From: an uncultured Clostridia bacterium
GTDB taxonomy: Bacteria; Bacillota; Clostridia; Christensenellales; UBA1750
Assembly (NCBI GenBank): GCA_947625765.1
Contig: CANQPP010000004.1
Coordinates: forward strand, 1 to 64,000
Reading direction: 5' to 3'
Length of the DNA: 64,000 nucleotides
Shown here: piece after piece, positions 9,399-19,195 of the stretch
Layout: every line of letters begins with the position of its first letter
Position numbering within the stretch: position 1 is the stretch's first letter
The notes under the pieces: model-generated
What the model saw: only the letters and a program-made list of their open reading frames with translations
Told to the model about the DNA's origin: nothing
Database searches by the model: none
Translations under genes and position numbers: made by a program

Positions 9399-10310
9399 AT
9401 GGACTATGTGCTCACCACAAACGCCCTGACCAAGGAATACGGGGGCCGCAAGGCGCTGGACGCCGTTTCCATGCACATCCCCAAGGGGGCGATCTACGGC
9501 TTCGTGGGGCAGAACGGCGCGGGCAAGACGACGCTCATCCGGCTGATCTGCGGCCTGCAGACGCCCACTTCCGGCGGGTACGCGCTGTACGGGCGGAAGA
9601 ACACGGACAGGGACATCCATCTATCGCGCAGGAAGATGGGCGCGGTCGTGGAAACGCCGGCCGTTTTTCTGGACATGACGGCGGAGGAGAACTTAAAGCA
9701 CCAGTTGAAGCTCCTCGGCCTGCCCTTATTTGACGGGCTTCAAGAGCTGCTCGAGACGGTCGGCCTTGACGATGCCGGAAATAAGAAGGTGCGGGACTTT
9801 TCCCTCGGCATGCGGCAGCGCTTAGGCGTCGCGGTCGCGCTCTGCGGCGGGCCCGACTTCCTCGTGCTGGACGAGCCCATCAACGGCCTGGACCCGCAGG
9901 GCATCTTGGAGATGCGTCATTTGCTCTTACGACTCAACCGCGAGAGAGGGATCACGGTGCTCATCTCCAGCCACATCTTGGGGGAGCTGTCCAAGCTGGC
10001 GACGCATTACGGCTTTCTCGACCGCGGCCGCCTGGTGCAGGAGATCGACGCCCATGAGCTGGACGCCGCCTGCAACAAGCGCCTCCGCGTCGAGGTCACG
10101 GATGTGTCCGCGCTCGCTCGCGCGCTGGATAATATGGGCGTAAAGTACAGGCTGCTGGGCGAAAAACGCGTGGACATCTTCGATAAGGTGAACGTATCCA
10201 GGCTCACGCTGATGCTGGCCAGGCAGGACTGCGAGCTGCTGAGCGTCCAAGAGCAGGGCGAGGATTTAGAGAGCTACTTCGTCTCTTTGGTGGGAGGGAA
10301 GCAAGCATGA
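9399..10310 (+). CDS. ABC transporter ATP-binding protein (bacitracin-export-like)
   Basis: Walker A GQNGAGKTT, signature 'FSLGMRQRL', Walker B 'FLVLDEPINGLDP'. Confidence 0.95.
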   Translation: MDYVLTTNALTKEYGGRKALDAVSMHIPKGAIYGFVGQNGAGKTTLIRLICGLQTPTSGGYALYGRKNTDRDIHLSRRKMGAVVETPAVFLDMTAEENLKHQLKLLGLPLFDGLQELLETVGLDDAGNKKVRDFSLGMRQRLGVAVALCGGPDFLVLDEPINGLDPQGILEMRHLLLRLNRERGITVLISSHILGELSKLATHYGFLDRGRLVQEIDAHELDAACNKRLRVEVTDVSALARALDNMGVKYRLLGEKRVDIFDKVNVSRLTLMLARQDCELLSVQEQGEDLESYFVSLVGGKQA

Positions 10311-11146
10311 GAAATTTGTTATCCGCCGATCTTTCCCGGCTGTGGAAAGACAAGGCCTTCTGGCTCTGCGTGGGCGGAAGCGCTCTTTGCGCCGTTGTCT
10401 ATATGCTGTTTGCCGGGCAAAAGACCTTTTCGTATGCCACCGGCGAGGCCTACGCGCTGGAGGACCACTATTTCCGCTTCATGATCTACGCGGGCTTTGT
10501 CTTTGCCGTGTTCATAAGCCTGTTCCTGGGGACGGAGCGCAACGAGGGCACGCTGCGCAACAAGCTGATCGCGGGGCATACGAGGACAAAAGTGTATCTC
10601 GCAAGCGGGATCGTGACCTTTTTGGCGGCGCTGCTCTTCCTGTGCGCGTGGTGCCTGGGCGCGCTCGCGGGCGTTCCGGCCTTCGGCTTCTTTACGCTCC
10701 GCCCCGCAGAGCTTGCGGGCTATTTTCTGCTCTGCATATCTGTCACGGCGGCGTATTGCGCGCTCGACACATTCATCGCCATGCTCGCGCCCAACAAGAC
10801 GGCCGCCCTCCTGCTCTCCGTGGGGCTTTCGGCCTGCATGCTGCTCTGCGCGGGCCTGCTGAACAATGCGCTGGAGGCGCCGGAGACGATCGGCTCCCTG
10901 GCGGGCGTCTCCATCAGCGGCGCGGCGGCGCCCGCGGGCGAGACCGTGGCGAACCCCGGCTACGTCGGCGGGGCGCTGCGCCAGGTCTTTCAGATATTGT
11001 TGAACGTCCTGCCGGCGGGACAGGGCGTGAGGATAGCGTTTTTGAGCGTCGAGAGCTGCGCCGTGATGCTACTGTGCTCTGCGGCGGTGACGGCGGGCGT
11101 CGCCGCCCTTGGGACCGCGCTGTTCCGCAGGAAGGACTTAAAGTAG
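10307..11146 (+). CDS. ABC transporter permease
   Basis: Six hydrophobic segments, overlaps the ATPase gene by ATGA. Confidence 0.88.
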   Translation: MRNLLSADLSRLWKDKAFWLCVGGSALCAVVYMLFAGQKTFSYATGEAYALEDHYFRFMIYAGFVFAVFISLFLGTERNEGTLRNKLIAGHTRTKVYLASGIVTFLAALLFLCAWCLGALAGVPAFGFFTLRPAELAGYFLLCISVTAAYCALDTFIAMLAPNKTAALLLSVGLSACMLLCAGLLNNALEAPETIGSLAGVSISGAAAPAGETVANPGYVGGALRQVFQILLNVLPAGQGVRIAFLSVESCAVMLLCSAAVTAGVAALGTALFRRKDLK

Positions 11147-11227
11147 TACGTTCTGCCTTAAAAGCCACAGAAAGCGGCCCGTGCCGGGCATAAAGATAGC
11201 CGCCACAAGCAGATGCTTGCGGCGGCT

Positions 11228-11304
11228 TGGTAGCGGCGGTGGGATTTGAACCTACGACACTTCGGGTATGAACCGAATGCTCTGGCCAACTGAGCTACGC
11301 CGCC
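11228..11304 (-). tRNA. tRNA-Met (CAT), elongator-type
   Basis: Cloverleaf on the minus strand, anticodon loop TTCATAC, encoded CCA. Confidence 0.93.
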
Positions 11305-11343
11305 ATAGGCAAATGCGCGAACCTGTTGCAGCCGCGCATTTGT

Positions 11344-11421
<78 letters not shown>

Positions 11422-11456
11422 ACGTTAAGGTGCCGCCAACCAAAGCGGCAAAGTTA

Positions 11457-11485
11457 ATGATACGGCATCGAAGGCCCGTTGTCAA
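11457..11485 (-). promoter_or_regulatory. tRNA operon promoter
   Basis: Minus strand TTGACA, 17-nt spacer, TATCAT. Confidence 0.8.
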
Positions 11486-11607
11486 GGGGTAGAGAGGATT
11501 TTTCCTTAAAAAAAGTTCCCGCGGGGATGCAAGCAGGCCCCCAACTGTGTTACAATAAACCAAAGGAGGGGAGCGCGTGCGCTTCCCCGGAACGGGAGGG
11601 AAAGGCC

Positions 11608-14142
11608 ATGGCAAGGGAAAGGCTGGTCCTGATCGACGGCTATTCGCTGATGCACCGCGCGTTTTACGCTCTGCCCGCGCTCACCAACAGCCGGGGCGAG
11701 TACACCAACGCGGTGTTCGGTTTCTACAGTATGCTGCTCAAGGTCGTGAAGGACGCGCAGCCGGGCTACCTCTGCGTGGCCTTGGACGCCCACGCGCCCA
11801 CCTTCCGCCACAAGGCCTACGCGGCCTACAAGGGCACCCGCAAGCCCATGCCCGAGGAGCTGCGGCCCCAGCTGGGCCTTTTGCGCAGCTCTTTAACGGA
11901 GATGGGCGTCTGCTGGACCGAGGCGCCCGGCTACGAGGCGGACGACATCATCGGCACGCTGTCCGCCCAGGCGGAAGCGCTGGGCTGGGAGACCGTGATC
12001 GTCACCGGCGATCGGGATTCCTTCCAGCTGATCGGCGGCGGCACCACCGTGTGGTTCACGAGGAAGGGCCTAAGCGAGACGGAACGTTTAGACACCGCAG
12101 GCTTAAAGGAAAAATACGGCATACTGCCCGGCCAGGTCACGGACCTTAAGGGCCTGATGGGCGACAGCTCCGACAACATCCCCGGCGTTGCGGGCGTGGG
12201 CGAAAAGACGGCCTTAAAGCTCCTGGCCGAGTACGGCAGCCTGGAGGAGACGCTGGCCCACGCGGAGGAGGTCAAGGGCAAGCTGGGCGAAAAGCTGCGC
12301 CTGGGCGCGGAGGACGCCCGCATGAGCCGGGAGCTTGCCACCATCTGCAGGCAGGCGCCCCTGTCCGTGGGCCCCAAGGACGCGGCACTGCCGCCCCTGG
12401 AAAGGGCGCGGCCCGTGTTCCGGGAGCTGGAGTTCGGCTCCCTGCTGGAGAGGCTGCCCAAGGGAGAAGCGGAGGCCGAACGACCGCCGGAGGTCCTCTC
12501 CGACCCGGAGGCCCTGGCCGCGCTGGCGGAGGAGAGCCAAGATGCCGACATCGGCTTCTTCTGCGACGGGCAGACGGCCTATCTGGGGATACGGGGCGGA
12601 AGGGACGTATCCGTCGCCCTGCAGGGGGACCTCTTGACCCCCGGCATGGACGAGGACGGGCTTTTCAGGCTCCTGGCCCCGCTCTTTGAGGGGAAGGGCA
12701 GCAAGTGCCTGTTCGACGGCAAGGCCCTGCGCACCAAGCTCGCCGCCCTTGACATCCGCTTAAACGGCTCCGTGTTCGACGCGGCGCTGGCCCATTACCT
12801 TCTGGAGCCGGGCAGCCAAAGCTCCGCCGCCGCCCTGCTGGCCGCCGAGGACAGAGCCATGAGCGGCCTGGCCTTCCTGGAGCTGTGCGGGCGCCTGGAG
12901 GAGGAACTGCGCGCGCTTCACATGTGGGAGCTGTTTGAGAAGGTGGAAACGCCGCTCTCCGACGTGCTGTTCCGCATGGAGCAGGCGGGCTTCCGGGTGG
13001 ATCGGCAGGCGCTCAACGCGCTGCAGACGGAGTTCGGCGAGAACATCGCCCGCCTGCAGGCGGAGGCCTACGAGGTCTCCGGCCAGACGTTCAACCTCAA
13101 TTCCCCCCAGCAGCTGGGCGAGCTGCTGTTCGAGACGCTGGGCCTGCCCAGCTCCAAGAAGACCAAGCGCGGCTACTCCACGGACGCCGAGGTGCTGGAG
13201 TCCATCCAGGACATGCACCCGGTGGTGCCCATCGTGCTGCAGTTCCGCGCCCTGTCCAAGATCAAGTCCACCTACATCGACGGCCTGCTCAAGCTCTCCG
13301 ACGCGGAGGGCATCGTGCACACCACGCTCAACCAGACCGTCACCGTCACCGGCCGCATCTCCTCCGCGGAGCCCAACCTGCAGAACATCCCCGTGCGCAC
13401 GGAGCTGGGCCGGGGCATCCGCAAGGTGTTCGTGCCCAGAAATGAGAACAACGTGCTGGTGGACGCGGACTATTCCCAGATCGAGCTGCGCGTGCTGGCC
13501 CACATGGCGAAGGAGGAGCATATGGTTGAGGCCTTCCGCGAGGGCCAGGACATCCACGCCCAGACCGCCGCCAAGGTGTACGGCGTGCCCCTGTCGCAGG
13601 TCACCTCCGCCATGCGCTCCAGCGCCAAGGCGGTCAACTTCGGCATCGTCTACGGCATCAGCGACTTCGGCCTGGCGCGGAACATCTCCGTCTCCCGGAA
13701 GGAGGCCGCGGACTTCATCGAGCGCTACTTCGCCCAGTACCCGGCGGTGCGTATCTTTATGGACAAATGCGTCAAGACGGCCAAGGAGAAGGGCTATGTG
13801 GAGACGCTGCTGGGCCGCCGCCGGGCGATCCCGGAGCTTAAGAGCGCCAACTTCAACACCCGCAGCTTCGGCGAGCGCGCGGCCATGAACACCCCCGTGC
13901 AGGGCAGCGCCGCGGACATCATCAAGGTTGCCATGGTGCGCGTGCAGAGGGCGCTGGAGGAGGAGGGCCTAAAGGCCAGGCTCATCCTGCAGGTGCACGA
14001 CGAGCTGATCGTGGATGCCCCAAGGGAAGAAGCGGCGCAGGTCGAGACGCTGCTCAAGCGGGAGATGGAGGCGGCCTACGCGCTGGACGCCCCGCTGGTG
14101 GCCGAGGTCAAGACGGGCGCAAGCTGGTACGAGACGAAATAA
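11608..14142 (+). CDS. polA: DNA polymerase I
   Basis: 5'-nuclease N-terminus 'LVLIDGYSLMHRAFYALP', family A motifs 'VDADYSQIELRVLAH', 'RSSAKAVNFGIVYGIS', 'LQVHDELI'. Confidence 0.98.
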   Translation: MARERLVLIDGYSLMHRAFYALPALTNSRGEYTNAVFGFYSMLLKVVKDAQPGYLCVALDAHAPTFRHKAYAAYKGTRKPMPEELRPQLGLLRSSLTEMGVCWTEAPGYEADDIIGTLSAQAEALGWETVIVTGDRDSFQLIGGGTTVWFTRKGLSETERLDTAGLKEKYGILPGQVTDLKGLMGDSSDNIPGVAGVGEKTALKLLAEYGSLEETLAHAEEVKGKLGEKLRLGAEDARMSRELATICRQAPLSVGPKDAALPPLERARPVFRELEFGSLLERLPKGEAEAERPPEVLSDPEALAALAEESQDADIGFFCDGQTAYLGIRGGRDVSVALQGDLLTPGMDEDGLFRLLAPLFEGKGSKCLFDGKALRTKLAALDIRLNGSVFDAALAHYLLEPGSQSSAAALLAAEDRAMSGLAFLELCGRLEEELRALHMWELFEKVETPLSDVLFRMEQAGFRVDRQALNALQTEFGENIARLQAEAYEVSGQTFNLNSPQQLGELLFETLGLPSSKKTKRGYSTDAEVLESIQDMHPVVPIVLQFRALSKIKSTYIDGLLKLSDAEGIVHTTLNQTVTVTGRISSAEPNLQNIPVRTELGRGIRKVFVPRNENNVLVDADYSQIELRVLAHMAKEEHMVEAFREGQDIHAQTAAKVYGVPLSQVTSAMRSSAKAVNFGIVYGISDFGLARNISVSRKEAADFIERYFAQYPAVRIFMDKCVKTAKEKGYVETLLGRRRAIPELKSANFNTRSFGERAAMNTPVQGSAADIIKVAMVRVQRALEEEGLKARLILQVHDELIVDAPREEAAQVETLLKREMEAAYALDAPLVAEVKTGASWYETK

Positions 14143-14165
14143 AGAGACACAGGGGAGAGGAACCA

Positions 14166-14759
14166 ATGCGCGTGATCGGGCTTACGGGCGGCATCGCCTG
14201 CGGAAAGACCACGGTGCTGGACCACCTGCGCCGCCTGGGCGCGCCCGCGGTGGACGCGGACAGCATCTCCCGCGCCCTGACCGCGCCGGGCGGAGCGGCC
14301 CTGCCCGCGATCAGAAAAGCCTTTGGGGACGGCGTGTTCCTCCCGGACGGGACGCTGGACCGGCGGGCCCTGGGCGGGCTGGTCTTTTCCGATGATGGAA
14401 AGAGGGAGCGGCTCAACGCCCTTCTGCACCCGATGATCCTGACCCAAATGGAACGCGAGCTGGACGCGATTCGTTTACAAGGCGCGCCCGCGGCGATGCT
14501 GGACGTGCCCCTGCTGTACGAGGCGGGCATGGAGCCTCTGGCGGACGAGGTCTGGGTGGTGAGCGCGCCAAAAAACGTGCAGATCGGCAGGCTCATGCGC
14601 AGGGACGGCTTCACGAAAGAAGAGGCCCTGCGCCGCATCGCCAGCCAGATGCCCCTGGAGGAAAAGTGCAGGCGGGCGGACCGCGTCATCGAGACGGACA
14701 AGCCTCTGGAGGCGCTGTACAGGGAAGTGGAGACGCTGTGGAGGGAGATCGCGGGATGA
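14166..14759 (+). CDS. coaE: Dephospho-CoA kinase
   Basis: 'VIGLTGGIACGKTTV', 'DVPLLYEAG'. Confidence 0.96.
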   Translation: MRVIGLTGGIACGKTTVLDHLRRLGAPAVDADSISRALTAPGGAALPAIRKAFGDGVFLPDGTLDRRALGGLVFSDDGKRERLNALLHPMILTQMERELDAIRLQGAPAAMLDVPLLYEAGMEPLADEVWVVSAPKNVQIGRLMRRDGFTKEEALRRIASQMPLEEKCRRADRVIETDKPLEALYREVETLWREIAG

Positions 14760-15463
14760 CCCAGGAAAAGAGACAGATGCGGCCGGCCAGGCGAAGAAGC
14801 AGGCGCAGGCGGCTGACGCAGGCGCAGAAGCGCAGAATGTGGATCGGCGGCGGCTGCGCGGCGGGCCTCGTCCTGCTGCTGGCGGCTCTCGGTCTCTTCT
14901 GGGCCTTCCGTTACGAGCCGACCCGCGAGAAGGAGAGCTATCCCCTGGAATACACCCAGGAGCTGCTGGACGCCGCCGGGGAGTTCGAGCTGGACCCCTG
15001 CCTGGTGGCGGGGCTGGTGTTCTGCGAGTCCAGCTTCCGGGCGGACGCCCGCAGCGACGTGGGCGCGGTGGGCCTGACCCAGATCATGCCGGATACGGGC
15101 GAGTGGCTGGCCCACAAGCTGGAGCTGGAGGATTACGCCCCCGAGCAGCTGGAGGACCCTCAAACCAATCTGCGCATGGGCTGCTGGTACCTGCGCTTCC
15201 TGCTCGACCGCTACGAGGGCAGGCTGCAGGAGGCGCTGACGGCCTACATCGCCGGGCAGGGCACCGTGGACCGCTGGCTGGAGGACCCGGAGCTGTCCCA
15301 GGACGGCAAGACGCTGGACGTGATCCCCGGCAGCGATGTGAAAGAATACGCCGCAAAGGTAATGAGGATGTATGAGAAGTATCAGGAGATCTACGGCGAT
15401 GTGCTTGTGTGCGGCCCTGCTGGCGACGATGCTGACGGGCTGCGCGTCGTCCGGCGGGTTTGA
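14756..15463 (+). CDS. Lytic transglycosylase domain protein (SLT)
   Basis: N-terminal TM, 'LVFCESSFRADARSDVGAVGLTQIMPDT', 'NLRMGCWYL'. Confidence 0.93.
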   Translation: MTQEKRQMRPARRRSRRRRLTQAQKRRMWIGGGCAAGLVLLLAALGLFWAFRYEPTREKESYPLEYTQELLDAAGEFELDPCLVAGLVFCESSFRADARSDVGAVGLTQIMPDTGEWLAHKLELEDYAPEQLEDPQTNLRMGCWYLRFLLDRYEGRLQEALTAYIAGQGTVDRWLEDPELSQDGKTLDVIPGSDVKEYAAKVMRMYEKYQEIYGDVLVCGPAGDDADGLRVVRRV

Positions 15464-17114
15464 CTGGTCGAAGCTGAGCGTGGGCACCACGCCCGCTCCC
15501 AGCGCCGAGGCCGCGCCGGAGACGATCGGGGAGCTGCGGCTGGCCATGCCCCTGGATTCGGGGGCCTTCGACCCGCTCAAGAACGGCCGCGAGGGGATGG
15601 GGGACCTGTTCTCCCTGGTGTTCGAGGGCCTGCTGCGGGTGGACGGGCAGGGCCGCGTGGAGCCCTGGCTGGCCGAGACCATGGAGCGCACCGAGGACGG
15701 CTGGCGCTTTACGCTGCGCGCCCAGGTGCAGTTCCACGACGGCACCGTGCTCTCGGCCCAGGACGTGGTCAACGCCTTTGAGGCGCTCAAGGCCTCCGGG
15801 GAGGACGGAGCCTATGCCTACTGCCTGTCCGCGGTCACGAACCTCACCGCCGAGGACAACCGTGTGCTGCTGGCCGAGACCACGGGCGGCTACGACTCCC
15901 TTTACGGCCTGTGCTTCCCCGTGGCCCGCTACCCCGAGGGCGACGGCCTGGCCATGGGCACCGGGCCCTACCGGGTGGAGAGCTATCTGGCGGGCGTGGA
16001 GATGCGCCTTGTCCGCAACGAGAACTGGTGGCGCAGGGCCGACGGGCCGCAGAGCCTGTATGTCAGCGCCGTGGAGGAGGCCAGCGCCGAGATGGTGCAG
16101 GGCGGGGAGCTGGACGCGGCGCTGGTGCATCTGTCCACGTTCTCCACGCTCTACGCCCACAGCGGCATCGGCCTGCAGGACTATTTGACCGGACGCGTGG
16201 AGCTGCTGATCCCGAACCTCAACGGGGCCTTTGCGGACCTGCGGCTGCGCCAGGCGGCGGCCTGCCTGCTGGACCGGCGCGACATCATCACCAACACCTA
16301 CCAGGGCCACGGCGTCTCCGTGGAGGTGCCCGTGTGGCCGGACAGCTTCCTGACCGAGCAGGTCGGCACGCAGGCGCGGGACCTGGAGCGGGCGGCTGCG
16401 CTGCTTGAGAGCCTGGGCTGGACCGACTTGGACGACGACGGCCTGCTGGAGCGCAGGGGCGGCTTCCTGCCCTCACCCTCGCCGCAGCCCTCCCCGGAGG
16501 AAACGCCTGCGCCCTCGCCGTCGCCTACGCCTACTCCCAGCCCGACCCCACGTCGGGACGATGAGGAGGACGACGAGGTGACCGTGGAGGACCTGCTGGG
16601 CGGCGAGGCGGAGCCGGAGGAGGACGCGGAGCGGCTGCGCTTTTCGCTGCTCATCTGCAAGGAGGACGGCGCCTCCGGCATGGATGCGGCGCTGTGCCTG
16701 CAGTCCCAGTTCCGGGAGGCAGGGATCCTTTTGGAGATCGAGACGCTGCCCTTTGCCGACTGGACGGCGAGGCTGCAGAGCGGCGAGTTCGACCTGGCCC
16801 TGGGCGGCTACCGGGTGGGCGCCTCGGCGGACTTGACGCCCCTGCTCGGCAGCGAGGGGGCCAACAACGTGATGGGCTACCAGAGCGCCGCCATGGACGC
16901 GGCCCTCAACGCCCTGCGGACCGTCAGGACCGAGGAGGAGTACCAGGTGGCGGCCCAGCGGGTGTACGAGTATGTGCAGGAGGAGCTGCCCCTGTTCCCG
17001 CTGCTCATGCGCACGGGTACGCGGGTCACGGCCGCGGGCATCCACGCCGCCAGCCCCTCCCGCCAGGGCGACGCCTACCGCGGCCTGGAAAACTGGGAGA
17101 TGCTGGGCAGCTGA
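15372..17114 (+). CDS. ABC transporter substrate-binding lipoprotein (oligopeptide/SBP_bac_5 type)
   Basis: Lipobox 'LLATMLTGCASS', 'GELRLAMPLDSGAFDPLKN', SBP_bac_5-like body; starts inside the 3' end of the preceding gene. Confidence 0.88.
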   Translation: MRSIRRSTAMCLCAALLATMLTGCASSGGFDWSKLSVGTTPAPSAEAAPETIGELRLAMPLDSGAFDPLKNGREGMGDLFSLVFEGLLRVDGQGRVEPWLAETMERTEDGWRFTLRAQVQFHDGTVLSAQDVVNAFEALKASGEDGAYAYCLSAVTNLTAEDNRVLLAETTGGYDSLYGLCFPVARYPEGDGLAMGTGPYRVESYLAGVEMRLVRNENWWRRADGPQSLYVSAVEEASAEMVQGGELDAALVHLSTFSTLYAHSGIGLQDYLTGRVELLIPNLNGAFADLRLRQAAACLLDRRDIITNTYQGHGVSVEVPVWPDSFLTEQVGTQARDLERAAALLESLGWTDLDDDGLLERRGGFLPSPSPQPSPEETPAPSPSPTPTPSPTPRRDDEEDDEVTVEDLLGGEAEPEEDAERLRFSLLICKEDGASGMDAALCLQSQFREAGILLEIETLPFADWTARLQSGEFDLALGGYRVGASADLTPLLGSEGANNVMGYQSAAMDAALNALRTVRTEEEYQVAAQRVYEYVQEELPLFPLLMRTGTRVTAAGIHAASPSRQGDAYRGLENWEMLGS

Positions 17115-17150
17115 AGTGCCCCCATCCCATGATCGAATGAAGCGTAAACC

Positions 17151-17190
17151 AATGCCCGGCGTCCGTTTTCACGGACGCCGGGCATTAATA
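17151..17190. terminator. Bidirectional terminator hairpin
   Basis: Perfect 16-bp stem AATGCCCGGCGTCCGT-tttc-ACGGACGCCGGGCATT. Confidence 0.8.
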
Positions 17191-17238
17191 TGATGCTCCA
17201 CAGCTGAGGCACGCTCCGTTTCAGCCTATTTGGAATAT

Positions 17239-17278
17239 GAAAACGCCCCGCTTCCCGTCGAGAAAGGGAAGGGGGCGT
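17239..17278 (-). terminator. Terminator for the minus-strand cluster
   Basis: ACGCCCC-G-CTTCCC / GGGAAGG-GGGCGT stem with a T run on the minus strand. Confidence 0.55.
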
Positions 17279-17320
17279 CGTTTGGATGTTCCAACTTAGG
17301 CGGATAACTTCGGCGGGTGC

Positions 17321-18379
17321 CTAGTTGTCCTCGCGGTCCTTGGTCAGGCCCTCGCCGCCGTTGTAGAGGAAGTCCTTGATGAGCTTGGTGTTCTCCTCGA
17401 AGTCCACGGAGAGCACGGACTTGCCGTCCTTCTCGGCGTAGGACCAGGTGCCGTCGTAGGGCAGGCGCGCGTAGGAGATGTCCAGGTTCTCCGTCTGCAG
17501 CACCTCCATGCCCAGCGTCACCAGCTCGTCGGGCTCCATGTTGGTCCTGACGTTGTTGAGGGCGTACTGGATGAAGGAGAGGTATTGGGCGGGGTTGCGG
17601 CTGCTGAGCAGCGTCTTGTAGGAGGTCAGCATGATGTCGCGCTGGCGCTGGGTGCGGCCGAAGTCGCCGTTGCCGGTCCTGCGGTTGCGGGCGTGAAGCA
17701 GCGCCATGGCGCCGTTCAGGTGGCAGGGGCCCGCCTTCAGATCAGCGTCGGGGAGACGGTCATTGATGAACTTGACTTCCTTTTCGGTCAAATCCATATC
17801 CAGCCCGCCCAGCTGGTCGATGCAGTCGGCGAACTCGTCGAAGCCGGTGATGACGTAATGCTGAATGTCCAGATCGTACATGTCGTTGAGCGTGTTGATC
17901 AGCAGGCCGATGCCGCCGAAGGAGTAGGCCGCGTTGACGCGGTTATAGCCGTGCCCTTCGATGTGGGTCCAGGTGTCGCGCAGGATGGAGACCATCTTCA
18001 CGCTTCCCTTGGAGCGGTCGTAGGAGATCAGGAAGCAGCTGTCCGAGCGGGTGGAGACGTTGTCCTCCAGGCCAGAGTCCTGGCCGAGCATGAGGATGTT
18101 GATGACATCCTCGTCGATGCGCACCTTCTGGTAGATGGGCGTATCGTCGGGGTTTTCCACCTCGGGCAGCGCGTAATCCTCGTCGATGTCGTCGGGCGTG
18201 CCTTCCAGCAGCACCAGGGACTGGTCCGCGCCGGGGTTCGTGCTGGAGGGCGGCGCGCTGACGATGGGGATGTACTCATGCACGCTGCGCAGCCCCGCGT
18301 AAACGACGCCCGCGCCGATGCCCACGAGGACCACCAGCACGGCGGCCGTAATGCCTACGATCTTCCACACTCTGTTCAT
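17321..18379 (-). CDS. LCP (LytR-CpsA-Psr) family protein
   Basis: 'INILMLGQDSGLEDNVSTRSDSCFLISYDRSKGSVKMVSILRDTWTHIEGHGYNRVNAAYSFGG' LCP signature. Confidence 0.95.
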   Translation of the reverse strand: MNRVWKIVGITAAVLVVLVGIGAGVVYAGLRSVHEYIPIVSAPPSSTNPGADQSLVLLEGTPDDIDEDYALPEVENPDDTPIYQKVRIDEDVINILMLGQDSGLEDNVSTRSDSCFLISYDRSKGSVKMVSILRDTWTHIEGHGYNRVNAAYSFGGIGLLINTLNDMYDLDIQHYVITGFDEFADCIDQLGGLDMDLTEKEVKFINDRLPDADLKAGPCHLNGAMALLHARNRRTGNGDFGRTQRQRDIMLTSYKTLLSSRNPAQYLSFIQYALNNVRTNMEPDELVTLGMEVLQTENLDISYARLPYDGTWSYAEKDGKSVLSVDFEENTKLIKDFLYNGGEGLTKDREDN

Positions 18380-18433
18380 GTTGGGTCACTGTCCTTTTTT
18401 CAAATTATAGAAGCGAAAACTTCGGGGTTGGCC

Positions 18434-19189
18434 TTACGCCTTCTTCCCCTTCTCTGCAGATAAACGATCCGCGGCGCGCTCGCGTTTCTCCAGGCGGCTT
18501 TGGGGTTCGTATTCCTCCCGGGCGGGCAGGCGAGGCACGTCCTTGAGCACGGCGCCCAACACGCGGGCGTCGGCCAGCTGCAGCTGGCTTAAGGCCTCCT
18601 GCACGTTTTCCGAGGTGGTGGTGCCGCTGTGGATCACCAGCAGCACGCCGTCCGTCTGCGGGGCGACCACGGCCGCGTCGATGAACTGGCCCAGCGGCGG
18701 CGTATCCACGATCACGAAGTCGAAGCCCGCGCGCAGCTGGCGCAGAAGGTCCCGGTAGCGGCCGGAGTCCATCAGCTCCACGGGGTTGGTGATTTTGCGG
18801 TTGCCCATGTCCAGGGCATAGAGGTTGTTTACGCGCGTGGGCAGGCAGACGTCCTGCAGGGAGATCCGCCCGGCAAGCAGGTCGGAGAAGGAACGGGTGG
18901 AGCGCAGCCGCAGCCGGCCCGCGATCTGCGGGTCGTGGAAGTCATTGTCGACCAGCAGCACCCGCCGGCCGGACTCCGCAACGGCGATCCCCAGGCAGAT
19001 GGCCACGGTGCTCTTTCCCACATCCGCCTCGGCGGAGGTGACGGCGATCGAGCGCAGCGGCTCGTCCCGGCCGATGAACTCCAAATTGACGCGCAGGGCC
19101 TTGGCGGCGGCGCGCAGGTCGCTGCTCCCGTAGTAGAGCTCATAGATGTTGCTCCCGGGCTGTTTTTTGGCGGTCTTGGTGTTCTTCAT
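18434..19189 (-). CDS. CpsD/CapB-like BY-kinase-family ATPase
   Basis: 'IAVTSAEADVGKSTVAICLGIAVAESGRRVLLVDNDFHDP' and 'FDFVIVDTPPLGQFIDA'. Confidence 0.9.
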   Translation of the reverse strand: MKNTKTAKKQPGSNIYELYYGSSDLRAAAKALRVNLEFIGRDEPLRSIAVTSAEADVGKSTVAICLGIAVAESGRRVLLVDNDFHDPQIAGRLRLRSTRSFSDLLAGRISLQDVCLPTRVNNLYALDMGNRKITNPVELMDSGRYRDLLRQLRAGFDFVIVDTPPLGQFIDAAVVAPQTDGVLLVIHSGTTTSENVQEALSQLQLADARVLGAVLKDVPRLPAREEYEPQSRLEKRERAADRLSAEKGKKA

Positions 19190-19195
19190 GTCTCT

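Noticed and set aside
14108-15790. Minus-strand ORF (560 aa) opposite coaE and the transglycosylase
   Set aside because: Spans three well-supported plus-strand genes and has no coherent domain.
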